Source: an uncultured Acidovorax sp.
GTDB taxonomy: Bacteria > Pseudomonadota > Gammaproteobacteria > Burkholderiales > Burkholderiaceae_C
Direction of reading: 5' to 3'
DNA: 39,899 bases
NCBI GenBank assembly: GCA_913774955.1
Contig: CAJYKV010000019.1
Location: 1-39,899 of the forward strand
A program made the translations under genes and the position numbers. Below the pieces are notes generated by a model. That model worked only from the letters and a program-made list of their open reading frames with translations, did no database searches and had not been told where the DNA came from. Below, piece after piece: positions 23,631 to 36,813 of this stretch (position 1 is the first letter of the stretch; each line of letters begins with the position of its first letter).

Positions 23631-24539
23631 CTACTCCGCCTCCAGCAGATCCAGCAGCCACACGTTGAAGGCCGCCTGCGCGGACTGCCAAGCCGGCAGT
23701 TGCGCATGCTCTGCATCCGTCTGCTGCCCGTCGCCCGCGCTGAGCCAGCGCTTCCACGCCGCGGCATAGCGGTAGGTGGAGACATCGCCCGTCACGTCGC
23801 TGCCCACGATGCGCCCGCGCAGCCCGGCGATCACCGCGGCGGCGTGGCGCGCCTCCAGCGTGCCCTGGTCCCAGTTGGTCTGCACCACGCGCCGCGAGAA
23901 CGCGTCCTTGTCGATGCTGAAATAGGTCGGCGCCTGCTGCCGCGCCAGCATCCGGGTGAGTTCCGCCACCAGCGCATCCGCGTCCGGGAACGCGCGGAAA
24001 CGGTCGGCGATGCCCAGCCAGCGCGCCCATCCCGTGTCGACACCGCTGCTCCAGTAGGTGAGCCGGCCCGCGCGCAGCGGCGCGAGGTAGTTCTCCCACG
24101 CATGGCCCACGCCGATGTCGCCCGAAGTGATGCCCGCCACGTGGACGTGCGCCACCTGCGGCAGCATCGCCACGCGCCGCACCCAGGAGCCGCAGTGCAC
24201 ACCGAACGGGAACCGCATGTTGTCCGGATGGTTGTCCAGCACCACCACTTGCAGCGGCTGCGCCTGCGTGAAGCCGTGCGCCGCGATGCAGCGCTCGATC
24301 AGCGGCCAGCTCAGATGGTGGAAGTCGCCGCTGCCCAGGAACACCGTGCCGTGCGCGGGCACGGCCGGCATCGCCGCATCCAGCGCCTGCCGGAACGCCT
24401 GCATCGTGCCCATCCCGCAGCCGAAGCGCATCCGCTCCTGCCAGGCCGCCGCCAGCGGCAGGCGGATTTCGCCGGGCAGCGCGCCGACGGAGCCGTCCAC
24501 GTCCAGCACGACGGGGGGTGGAGAGAAAGTGGCCGTCAT
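23631..24539 (-). CDS. Ureohydrolase (arginase/agmatinase) superfamily protein, divergent
   Basis: I assign this 302-residue protein to the arginase fold from its metal-site motifs. FLGSGDFHHLSW (68-78) stands for the GGDHS motif with a candidate ligand His75. LDNHPDN (101-107) gives Asp102, His104 and Asp106 for DxHxD. FSIDKDAF (207-214) gives Asp210 and Asp212 for SxDxD. The 108-residue distance from the first to the second aspartate cluster equals that in rat arginase I (124 to 232), so a two-metal centre looks intact. The guanidino-side motif is altered (GSDVTGDVS where agmatinases read DxxExxP). It should hydrolyse a C-N bond of a guanidine, formimino or related group, but the substrate is unknown. 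It overlaps the upstream transferase gene by 4 bp (ATGA). Confidence 0.72.
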   Translation of the reverse strand: MTATFSPPPVVLDVDGSVGALPGEIRLPLAAAWQERMRFGCGMGTMQAFRQALDAAMPAVPAHGTVFLGSGDFHHLSWPLIERCIAAHGFTQAQPLQVVVLDNHPDNMRFPFGVHCGSWVRRVAMLPQVAHVHVAGITSGDIGVGHAWENYLAPLRAGRLTYWSSGVDTGWARWLGIADRFRAFPDADALVAELTRMLARQQAPTYFSIDKDAFSRRVVQTNWDQGTLEARHAAAVIAGLRGRIVGSDVTGDVSTYRYAAAWKRWLSAGDGQQTDAEHAQLPAWQSAQAAFNVWLLDLLEAE

Positions 24540-25603
24540 GCCGCGCCCTCCGCGCCGTCCTGCCAGCGCCGGTCGCTTTCGAAGTGGCCGGCGAACCGCC
24601 GGGCCAGCGCACGCAGCAGCGGATTGCGCACGTACACGGCATGTCGCGTCCAGGTGAAGCGCGCGCCCAGGCTGCGCTTGACCTCCGGATCGGTCCAGCC
24701 CGCGATGTAGTCGCTGAGGCCCCGCTCCAGGGCGTATTCCAGATTGACCATCCAGCTCACGAAATACAGGTTGACGTCGCGTGCGGCGGGGTAGGACAGG
24801 CCGATGTACTTGTCCACGAGGCGCCCGCCGTGCTCGTAGCAGAGGTTCCAGCCCAGCAGCTCGCCCGTGGCGGCGTGCCGGTATTCGAACACGATGCCGC
24901 CGCTCGATCCATCGCGCAGCAGCGCGGCGAAGAACCCGCGCGTGAGCCGGTCGAAATGCACCTCGCTCTGCGCATGCACGCCCTCGTAGAGCGCATAGCA
25001 CGCGTCCACGCGTGCATCGTCGGCATAGGCTGCGCCCGTCGGCACCCGCTCGATGCGCAACTGCGCGCGGCTGCGCAGCTTGCGCCGCAGATTGCTGCGC
25101 CGGCTGGACGACAGACGCGCCAGGTACTCATCGAGGCTGCCGAAATCGATCGGCACATAGGCCAGCGCCTGTCCCTCCACCAGCACGAAACCCTGCTGCG
25201 CGCAGGCCTGCGCCAACGCCTCGGCATAGGCGTTGTCCGCATCGCCCAGCAGTGGGGAATCCTGCGGGATGTCCTTCACGATCGCGAGCGTGAAGCCGCG
25301 GCCCGGGCCGGTGCGCACCGCCTCGGCGAAGGCCTCCGGCGCCATGGCCTGCGGCAGCGGCGCGTACTCGGTCACCGTGGTGCCCACGAAGGCCGTGCGC
25401 ACGCGCAGCCACCGGGACCAGCGACCGAACAGCGGCCAGCCGCGCAGCCGTGCCTTGAATTCGTCATCCGCCGTCGTGAGCAGATCGAACGGTGCCGAGA
25501 ACACCGGTACCGGCAGCCCCTCGAGCCAGGCGAAACCCTCCGGCGGGTGCGCGCCGGCATGCGCCACGAGCGACCCCGGCTCCAGCCGGTTGCGCCAGCT
25601 CAT
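24536..25603 (-). CDS. FemAB/GNAT-like acyl- or aminoacyltransferase
   Basis: The 355-residue protein looks like a tandem GNAT-fold protein of the FemAB/Acetyltransf_6 group. The second half has the tell-tale DEYLARLSSSRRSNLRRKLRSR helix, the acceptor-side segment GIVFEYRHAATGELLGWNLCYE, and DKYIGLSYPAARDVNLYFVSW followed by LEYALERGLSDYIAGW. Such enzymes transfer acyl or aminoacyl groups to amines, in peptidoglycan bridges or in small-molecule pathways. No signal peptide or membrane helix is seen. Its stop codon overlaps the ureohydrolase-like gene (ATGA), so the two are co-translated. The gene follows the class III aminotransferase on the same strand after 139 bp that hold a hairpin repeat. 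The donor (acyl-CoA or aminoacyl-tRNA) is not evident. Confidence 0.78.
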   Translation of the reverse strand: MSWRNRLEPGSLVAHAGAHPPEGFAWLEGLPVPVFSAPFDLLTTADDEFKARLRGWPLFGRWSRWLRVRTAFVGTTVTEYAPLPQAMAPEAFAEAVRTGPGRGFTLAIVKDIPQDSPLLGDADNAYAEALAQACAQQGFVLVEGQALAYVPIDFGSLDEYLARLSSSRRSNLRRKLRSRAQLRIERVPTGAAYADDARVDACYALYEGVHAQSEVHFDRLTRGFFAALLRDGSSGGIVFEYRHAATGELLGWNLCYEHGGRLVDKYIGLSYPAARDVNLYFVSWMVNLEYALERGLSDYIAGWTDPEVKRSLGARFTWTRHAVYVRNPLLRALARRFAGHFESDRRWQDGAEGAA

Positions 25604-25684
25604 GGAATCGCTGCGGCGCCGAAACCCGGGCGCGCTCCAGTGGCGCGGACGCCGCGCAAGGGCCGCCCCGCCGCGCTGGCGTCG

Positions 25685-25715
25685 CCCCCCTTCCCGCGAA
25701 GCGAGAGAAGGGGGG
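25685..25715. repeat. Hairpin-forming intergenic repeat
   Basis: CCCCCCTTC at 25685-25693 pairs exactly with GAAGGGGGG at 25707-25715 around CCGCGAAGCGAGA. The surrounding GAAGCTGCTCAGGGGG text resembles a small palindromic element that I recall as dispersed between genes in Acidovorax-type genomes; the copy number cannot be judged from one window. It lies between the aminotransferase stop and the FemAB-like gene and has no U-tract. Confidence 0.6.
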
Positions 25716-25742
25716 AGCGGCGAAGCTGCTCAGGGGGTTGGC

Positions 25743-27116
25743 TCACTTCTTTGCGCGGGTCAGCAGCTGGTCCAGCAGCACCATCGCCTCGTCGATCTCG
25801 GAGCGCGAGATCATCAGCGACGGCGCGAACGTGATCACGTTCTTGTAGTACCCGCCCACGTCCAGCACCAGGCCGCGCTTCTGGCCCTGGTATTCCAGCG
25901 TGCCTTCCAGCCCCATGTCCACCATCTTGTCGAGCAGCGCGCGGTTGGGCGTGAAGCCGTCGGCCTCGCAGATCTCGGCGCGCAGCGCCAGGCCCAGGCC
26001 GTCGACGTCGCCGATTTCCTTGTGGCGCTTCTGCAGGTCCTTCAGGCCTTCGAGGAAGTAGGCGCCGCTGTCGCAGACCTGCTTGCCGAAGTCCACCTCG
26101 TGCGTCATCTTCATCACCTCCAGGCCCAGAGCGGTGCCCAGCGGGTTGGAGGCGAACGTCGAGTGCGTCGAGCCCGGCGGGAAGATCGTGGGGTTGATCA
26201 GCTCTTCGCGCGCCCACAGGCCCGACAGCGCGTTCAGCCCGTTGGTCAGCGCCTTGGCGAACACCAGCACGTCCGGCTGCACGCCGAAGTTCTCGATCGA
26301 CCACAGCTTGCCGGTGCGCCAGAAGCCCATCTGGATCTCGTCGACCACCAGCAGCACGCCGTGCTCGTCGAGCACCTTCTTGATGCCCTTGAAGTAGTTG
26401 GCCGGCGGGATCACGTAGCCGCCCGTGCCCTGGATCGGCTCGATGTAGAAGGCCGCGTACTCGCACTGGCGCGTCTTCGGATCCCACACCGCGTGGTACT
26501 CGTTCTCGAACTTGCGCGCGAAATCGCTCACCAGCGACTCTGCGTATTCCTCGGCCGTCATGCCCTTCGGGCGACGGAACGGGTACGGGAACGGCAGGAA
26601 TTGCGCGCGGTCGCCGAAGTGGCCGAAGCGGCGGCGGTAGCGGTAGCTCGAGGTGATGCTGGACGCGCCCAGCGTGCGGCCGTGGTAGCCGCCCTCGAAC
26701 GCGAACATCAGGCTCTTGCCGCCCGTGGCATTGCGCACCACCTTGAGCGAATCCTCGATCGCCTGCGCGCCACCCACGTTGAAATGCACGCGGCCCGGGC
26801 GGCCCCACTTGGCTTCGGCGTCCTGCGCGATGGTCTTGGCCAGCTCGATCTTGGTCGGGTGCAGGTACTGGCTGGCGATCTGCGGCAGCGTGTCGAGCTG
26901 CTGCTTGAGCACGTTCTCCAGCCGCTCGTTCTTGTAGCCGAAGTTCACCGCCGAATACCACATCTGCAGATCGAGGTACTGCGTGCCGTGGTCGTCCAGC
27001 ATGTAGCTGCCGTTGCAGCCCGTGAAGATCTTGGGCGGGTTCACGTAGTGGACGGTATCGCCGAAGGAACAGTACTTGGCTTCGTCCGCGAGGAGCTGGG
27101 CAGCGTCGATGGTCAT
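25743..27116 (-). CDS. Class III PLP-dependent aminotransferase
   Basis: This is a 457-residue aminotransferase of the ornithine/acetylornithine/4-aminobutyrate class. The cofactor sites are clear: VGGAQAIEDSLK (114-125) for the phosphate, FEGGYHGRT (140-148), IEPIQGTGGY (225-234), Asp259 in LVVDEIQMGFWRTGKLW and Schiff-base Lys288 in VFAKALTNG. The THSTFASNPLG segment that closes the active site is present. The class normally moves an omega-amino group, so an amine or diamine building block is likely. No Shine-Dalgarno site precedes the ATG at 27114-27116, which has CCTTTTCCTTCC in front of it. The two genes downstream on the same strand (transferase, ureohydrolase-like) probably belong to the same pathway. 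Annotations as aspartate aminotransferase family are common for such proteins but uninformative. Confidence 0.9.
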   Translation of the reverse strand: MTIDAAQLLADEAKYCSFGDTVHYVNPPKIFTGCNGSYMLDDHGTQYLDLQMWYSAVNFGYKNERLENVLKQQLDTLPQIASQYLHPTKIELAKTIAQDAEAKWGRPGRVHFNVGGAQAIEDSLKVVRNATGGKSLMFAFEGGYHGRTLGASSITSSYRYRRRFGHFGDRAQFLPFPYPFRRPKGMTAEEYAESLVSDFARKFENEYHAVWDPKTRQCEYAAFYIEPIQGTGGYVIPPANYFKGIKKVLDEHGVLLVVDEIQMGFWRTGKLWSIENFGVQPDVLVFAKALTNGLNALSGLWAREELINPTIFPPGSTHSTFASNPLGTALGLEVMKMTHEVDFGKQVCDSGAYFLEGLKDLQKRHKEIGDVDGLGLALRAEICEADGFTPNRALLDKMVDMGLEGTLEYQGQKRGLVLDVGGYYKNVITFAPSLMISRSEIDEAMVLLDQLLTRAKK

Positions 27117-27329
27117 GGAAGGAAAAGGTCCGCAACTGGAAACAAGAATGGGCGCGAGTCTGCGCAGCCAACCTTGATCGACTATCGAGCGTTTGTGTGC
27201 GGTTTGTGCAGATGGTGGAGAACGCGTGCGCAGGGGCCTGCGACGCGGGCCGGAGGCGCGGCAACCTTTTCTTACAGCCGGCTCGACCGTAGAGCATTAA
27301 ATTCCTGTCCCGAAGGGGGGAATACCGAC
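27117..27329. promoter_or_regulatory. Divergent intergenic region, aminotransferase / amidase
   Basis: This 213-bp gap must drive the aminotransferase (minus) and the amidase (plus). On the plus strand a weak TTACAG at 27272, then 17 bp, then CATTAA at 27295 could be a promoter for the amidase, whose ribosome site is the GGGGGG run at 27315-27320. G+C starts to drop near 27290, which may mark the left border of acquired DNA. No repeat or attachment site was recognised. Confidence 0.4.
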
Positions 27330-27980
27330 ATGCTGCAAATCGACAGGCAGGGGATGGTGATTCAGAACGCTCGCATCATCGCCAGGCGGGAAATGAAAAT
27401 CGAACGGGGACGAATGGATAAAGTCCATGGCATTGTGGTTCACCAGACAAACACCCATTCTGAAGGCCCTGTCTTCAATAGCTATCAGACGGCGAAAGCC
27501 AATGGCGCGCATTTTCTGATCGCCAGAGACGGAAAGATCTATCAGACCGCATCGCTGTATTTCAAAACAAATCATGTCGGCCGGCTTCGTGCAAGGTGCC
27601 TTGCAGAGAAGCGTTGCGAACCGTCTGACATAGCCGTCCAGGCGAGGGTTGGCTATCAGAAGATCCATGACTCGGAAATGAACAAAGAAGTCCCGGATCG
27701 ATATCCGTCGAACGCAGACAGCATCGGCATCGAGATCGTGGGCATCGCCATACCGCCTCCCCCTGAGTCCATTCCACACGGGCTTCAAGGCAAATCACGC
27801 GAGCGCTACATAGACGAACACTCCAAGTATGAAGCCGTCAACCGAATGCAGAGCATGGCGCTCCAGTACTTGGTCGATGAGTTAACCCGAATTTTGGCGG
27901 TTCCGAAATCCGAGATCCATCGACATCCGGACATCAGCTACAAGAACAGAACAGAGGCCTCTACCGCATCATGGCAATGA
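27330..27980 (+). CDS. N-acetylmuramoyl-L-alanine amidase (Amidase_2/PGRP fold), probable type VI effector
   Basis: This 216-residue zinc amidase should cleave the lactyl-peptide bond of peptidoglycan. Visible active-site parts are His38 in GIVVHQT, the HFLIARDGKIYQTASL strand, NHVGRL, Glu135 in SIGIEIVG, and His199 in HRHPDISYKNRTEAS. In that last motif Glu209 stands where AmpD-type enzymes have the Asp/Cys zinc ligand of the DPG motif. There is no signal peptide, so it must be delivered by a secretion system or act from outside; I recall very similar proteins encoded beside VgrG in type VI clusters. The gene is about 52% G+C in 27361-27420 against about 70% around it. A small exported protein gene overlaps its stop codon, as for effector-immunity pairs. 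No type VI genes are in the window. Confidence 0.82.
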   Translation: MLQIDRQGMVIQNARIIARREMKIERGRMDKVHGIVVHQTNTHSEGPVFNSYQTAKANGAHFLIARDGKIYQTASLYFKTNHVGRLRARCLAEKRCEPSDIAVQARVGYQKIHDSEMNKEVPDRYPSNADSIGIEIVGIAIPPPPESIPHGLQGKSRERYIDEHSKYEAVNRMQSMALQYLVDELTRILAVPKSEIHRHPDISYKNRTEASTASWQ

Positions 27981-28447
27981 TCTCGCACTCCTGGGGCTGC
28001 CGGATGCTTTTCGTACTTGCGCTCTTTGCGCATGTTGCAGTGCAAGCCGGGCAGGCTTCTCCGCCGCTGAATGCCAGGCTTCCTTCCATTCAGAAAATCG
28101 TGATTGCTAGGCCCCATGCGCAGAGCGCTTACGGCAGCGACGCCGACTGCTCCGACATGCGGATCGACGCAACTCGCGTCCGTCATTTCTTAGCCCACGC
28201 CATCGAAGGTACGGCGGAGGAATACCGGCGTGGCATCGACCAAGCAGACTGCGAGGCGTCCGCCGAAGTGCATTGGCGGCGGGGAGGCAAAGCAACCATC
28301 TCGCTGGACGGCGCCACCGGCTGGGGCTCCTTGGAGCAACAGGGCACCACCCGCTACTTCTACTGCAGCACCTGCGAAGGCATTCTGGGCCGCGACTTCC
28401 GTCCCGACGCTGCCCGTTGGCACGCCGCCGCCACTCGCAGCCGATAA
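27971..28447 (+). CDS. Small exported Cys-containing protein, candidate periplasmic immunity protein
   Basis: The protein of up to 158 residues has a Sec signal (MLFVLALFAHVAVQAGQA, cleavage near residue 29) and a mature part of about 13 kDa with four cysteines (60, 94, 132, 135; the last two as YCSTCEG), suggesting disulfides in the periplasm. I do not recognise a named family. The gene begins inside the amidase gene: an ATG at 27971 and another at 27977 whose ATGA overlaps the amidase stop; the second may be the real start. Strict coupling to an amidase without a signal peptide, plus export of this protein, is the layout of type VI amidase immunity proteins, which sit in the periplasm and block the toxin. 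The function is inferred from this context only. Confidence 0.7.
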   Translation: MAMISHSWGCRMLFVLALFAHVAVQAGQASPPLNARLPSIQKIVIARPHAQSAYGSDADCSDMRIDATRVRHFLAHAIEGTAEEYRRGIDQADCEASAEVHWRRGGKATISLDGATGWGSLEQQGTTRYFYCSTCEGILGRDFRPDAARWHAAATRSR

Positions 28448-28535
28448 GCACCTCCACCCTCCAGGCTCGCGAAACCGCACGCCCCTTCGCGCGTCACGCC
28501 GCGCCACCGGCGCCCAACCCGCCCAATCACGCACC

Positions 28536-29450
28536 ATGACACCACGCACTCGCACTTCCCCCTGGCTGCTCGCAGCCCCCGTGCTGTTGCTGCTCGCAGC
28601 GGGCGTGGGCCTGTTGCAGGCGGGAACGCAGGACGCTCCCGCCGGAGATGCCCATGCCGGCGCCGCCAACGCCACCCGCCCCGTGTCGGCGGAACTGGTC
28701 CAGGCGTACAACCAGCCCGGAAGCCTGCGGGATTTCGTCCGCCATGCCCTCGCACGACCGGAAGCCGGCGGCGCGTTCTATGCGACGCAGGTGCTGCGCC
28801 GCTGCCGCACGCTGCAGGCGACCGCGGCGCCGGCGCCGGAGGCCGGAGCCACGGCGGCCGCGGCATCCCTCTCCACGCCCGCCGCCAGCGAACAGGCCCG
28901 CACGGCGGCCGCGGCAACCCTGCGCCAGCGCTGCGCCGGACTGTCCCCGGACGACCTCGCGGAAGGGCGCATCGCCCAGGCGGCCGCGGACGGCATGGAG
29001 CGAGGCGATCCGCTCCTCGCCATGGCGCTGCGCGCCGGCAAGGCCGCCTACCAGGCGCCGGAGCGGCGCAGGTCCCTGCTGTTCGATCTGCTGGCCGCCG
29101 GAGATCCGCTGCTGATCCAGGACGTGGCGCTGCGCATCGCGGTGCAGGCGGATCCGGACACGGGCGTGCGGGGCCACCGCTTCGAGGGCGTGTTCCATCC
29201 GCAATCGCTGGACGACAGCGTCGAACTGGCGCTGTACCTGCTGCCCTGCGGGCTGGGCCTGGACTGCACACGGGCCACCGACTGGGATCTGCTCCTGCGC
29301 TGCGCCAACGGCTTCGAGTGCGCGGCCAGCCGAGAGGACTATGTGGCGGCCGTGCTGCGCGGCCGGCCCGGCGCGCACGAGCGCACGCTGGCGATCTACC
29401 AGCGCATGCTCGCTGCCGTGCGAACCGGGCAGGTCGCCGTCTTCATGTGA
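28536..29450 (+). CDS. Hypothetical exported or membrane-anchored protein
   Basis: This 304-residue protein is of unknown function. An N-terminal hydrophobic helix (WLLAAPVLLLLAAGVGLLQAG, about 10-30) could be a signal peptide or anchor. An Ala-rich central part contains LRRCRTLQ and LRQRCAGLSPDDLAEGR. The C-terminal third has LLPCGLGLDCTRATDWDLLLRCANGFECAASRED, four cysteines in a compact block that may form disulfides in the periplasm. Base composition returns to about 70% G+C, so it looks native, unlike the two genes before it. It starts 88 bp after the small exported protein gene and converges on uvrA, whose stop is 36 bp away. A small GCCCCG/CGGGGC hairpin lies at 29456-29473 in that gap. 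I could not link it to any pathway. Confidence 0.75.
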   Translation: MTPRTRTSPWLLAAPVLLLLAAGVGLLQAGTQDAPAGDAHAGAANATRPVSAELVQAYNQPGSLRDFVRHALARPEAGGAFYATQVLRRCRTLQATAAPAPEAGATAAAASLSTPAASEQARTAAAATLRQRCAGLSPDDLAEGRIAQAAADGMERGDPLLAMALRAGKAAYQAPERRRSLLFDLLAAGDPLLIQDVALRIAVQADPDTGVRGHRFEGVFHPQSLDDSVELALYLLPCGLGLDCTRATDWDLLLRCANGFECAASREDYVAAVLRGRPGAHERTLAIYQRMLAAVRTGQVAVFM

Positions 29451-29486
29451 CGGCGGCCCCGGCGCGTCGGGGCGGACTGGCGCGCC

Positions 29487-35378
<5,892 letters not shown>

Positions 35379-35677
35379 CGGGGGGATCTTTCGGAGGGAG
35401 AGGCGGGCCATTCTAGGAAGAGCGGATGGCCGGCCGGAGTCGGAGGGGAGCTTATCCATATGGGGGAGTTCGTGCCGTTGACAACCACCGCCGGGACGCC
35501 GGCCGCAGCCTCCCACCCGTTCCGCCCTGCGGTCCGGGCATCGCCACGACGGCCGAATTCCATCCCACCGGGGGTGCCGCCTCTTGCCACACCGGCCGCG
35601 CTCGGGCATCGTCCAGCGCAGCATCGGCGGCGCGGCCGCCGCCCCCCCTTTCACACCGCTCACTGGAGATCCCCGCC
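35379..35677. other. Intergenic region between uvrA and the ABC receptor gene
   Basis: This 299-bp stretch holds the divergent promoters of uvrA and the solute receptor. I found no LexA box of the CTGT-N8-ACAG type. A lone TTGACA at 35478 has no -10 partner at normal spacing. Open frames here are non-coding by their composition. Confidence 0.6.
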
Positions 35678-36799
35678 ATGGCCCGTTTCTGGCAGAGAAC
35701 CCGCCTTGCTTTGGCACTGGCGGCCGCTGCAGTCGCCTCCGCGCCCACCTGGGCACAGCTGCTCATCGGCCAGACGGCAGGGTTCACCGGGCCCGTGGCG
35801 GCCGGGGTGCAGGAAACCACCGAGGGCGCGCGGCTCTACCTGAACGACGTGAACGCCCGCGGCGGCATCCACGGACAGAAGATCGAGCTCGTCTCGCTGG
35901 ACGACAAATTCGATCCGGCGCTCACCCAGGCCAACGCGCGCACGCTCATCGAGCAGCGCAACGTGCTCGCCCTGTTCCTCACGCGGGGCACGCCGAACAC
36001 CGAGGCCGTCATTCCGCTGCTCGACCAGTCCGGCGTGCCCCTGGTGGGGCCCTCTACCGGCGCCATGGTGCTGCACCGGCCCGTGCGCCGGCACGTGTTC
36101 AACGTGCGTGCGCCCTACCAGCGCGAAGCCGAAAAGGCCATCAGCCATCTGGCATCGATGGGCATCACGCGCATCGCCCTCGTGATCACCGACGACAGCT
36201 TCGGGGCCGACGGGCTGGCCGGCGCGCTCAAGGGTTTCGAGTCCGCGAAGCTGAAACCCGTGCTGCAGGAACGCTTCGACCGGGCCAAGCCCGACTTTTC
36301 CGCCATCGCACCCAAGCTGGTCGCATCGCAGGCCCAGGCCGTGCTGATGATCGCTTCGGGCGTGGCCACCGCGCAAGGCTATGCGGCGTTCCGGGCCGCC
36401 GGCTCGGGGGCGCAGCTGGTCACGCTCTCCAACAACGCCTCCTCGGGCTTTGCCAAGAGCCTGGGAGCCAATGCGCGCGGCGTCATCGTGACGCAGGTGT
36501 TCCCCAATGAGCGGGCCATGAACTACCCCCTGGTGCGCGAGGCGCACGACCTCGCGAAGGCACAGGGCAAGGAGGTGAGCCCCGCCATGCTCGAAGGCCT
36601 GGCCGCAGCCAAGGTGCTGGTGGAAGGCCTGCGCCGCGCCGGCCCCAAGCCCACGCGCGAGCGACTGCAGGCCGCGCTCGAAGGCCTGCAGAAATTCGAC
36701 ATCGGCGGGCTGGAAGTGAACTTCAGCCCCGAAGACCATTCGGGCCTGGATTTCGCCGATCTGTCCATCATCGGGACGGACGGCAAGTTCCGCCGCTGA
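35678..36799 (+). CDS. Branched-chain amino acid-type ABC transporter substrate-binding protein
   Basis: This 373-residue periplasmic receptor of the LivK/Peripla_BP_6 family has a signal peptide (RTRLALALAAAAVASAPTWAQ), then LLIGQTAGFTGPVAAGVQETTEGARLYLNDVNARGGIHGQKIELVSLDDKFDPALTQANARTLI, the standard first lobe. The GPSTGAMVLHRPVRRHVFNVRAPYQREAEKAI segment and a second lobe with LVITDDSFGADGLAGALKGFE follow. Such receptors bind amino acids, amides, urea or aromatic acids. GGAGAT precedes the ATG. No permease or ATPase genes are adjacent, so it is an orphan that must share a transporter encoded elsewhere or act in sensing. It converges on a 65-residue protein gene across a large palindrome. 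Confidence 0.9.
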   Translation: MARFWQRTRLALALAAAAVASAPTWAQLLIGQTAGFTGPVAAGVQETTEGARLYLNDVNARGGIHGQKIELVSLDDKFDPALTQANARTLIEQRNVLALFLTRGTPNTEAVIPLLDQSGVPLVGPSTGAMVLHRPVRRHVFNVRAPYQREAEKAISHLASMGITRIALVITDDSFGADGLAGALKGFESAKLKPVLQERFDRAKPDFSAIAPKLVASQAQAVLMIASGVATAQGYAAFRAAGSGAQLVTLSNNASSGFAKSLGANARGVIVTQVFPNERAMNYPLVREAHDLAKAQGKEVSPAMLEGLAAAKVLVEGLRRAGPKPTRERLQAALEGLQKFDIGGLEVNFSPEDHSGLDFADLSIIGTDGKFRR

Positions 36800-36813
36800 A
36801 CCTGGCCTGAGAA

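Noticed and set aside
25233-27329. Long plus-strand open frame running into the amidase gene
   Set aside because: The first part is antisense to the class III aminotransferase and FemAB-like genes. Only the section from 27330 has a ribosome site and homology-like motifs, so the amidase is not fused to anything.
29456-29473. Terminator between the 304-residue gene and uvrA
   Set aside because: The stem is only 6 bp and no T-run follows on either strand. It is noted as a weak hairpin only.
35478-35483. TTGACA as a -35 box for the ABC receptor gene
   Set aside because: No -10-like sequence occurs 15-19 bp downstream, and the gene starts almost 200 bp further on.
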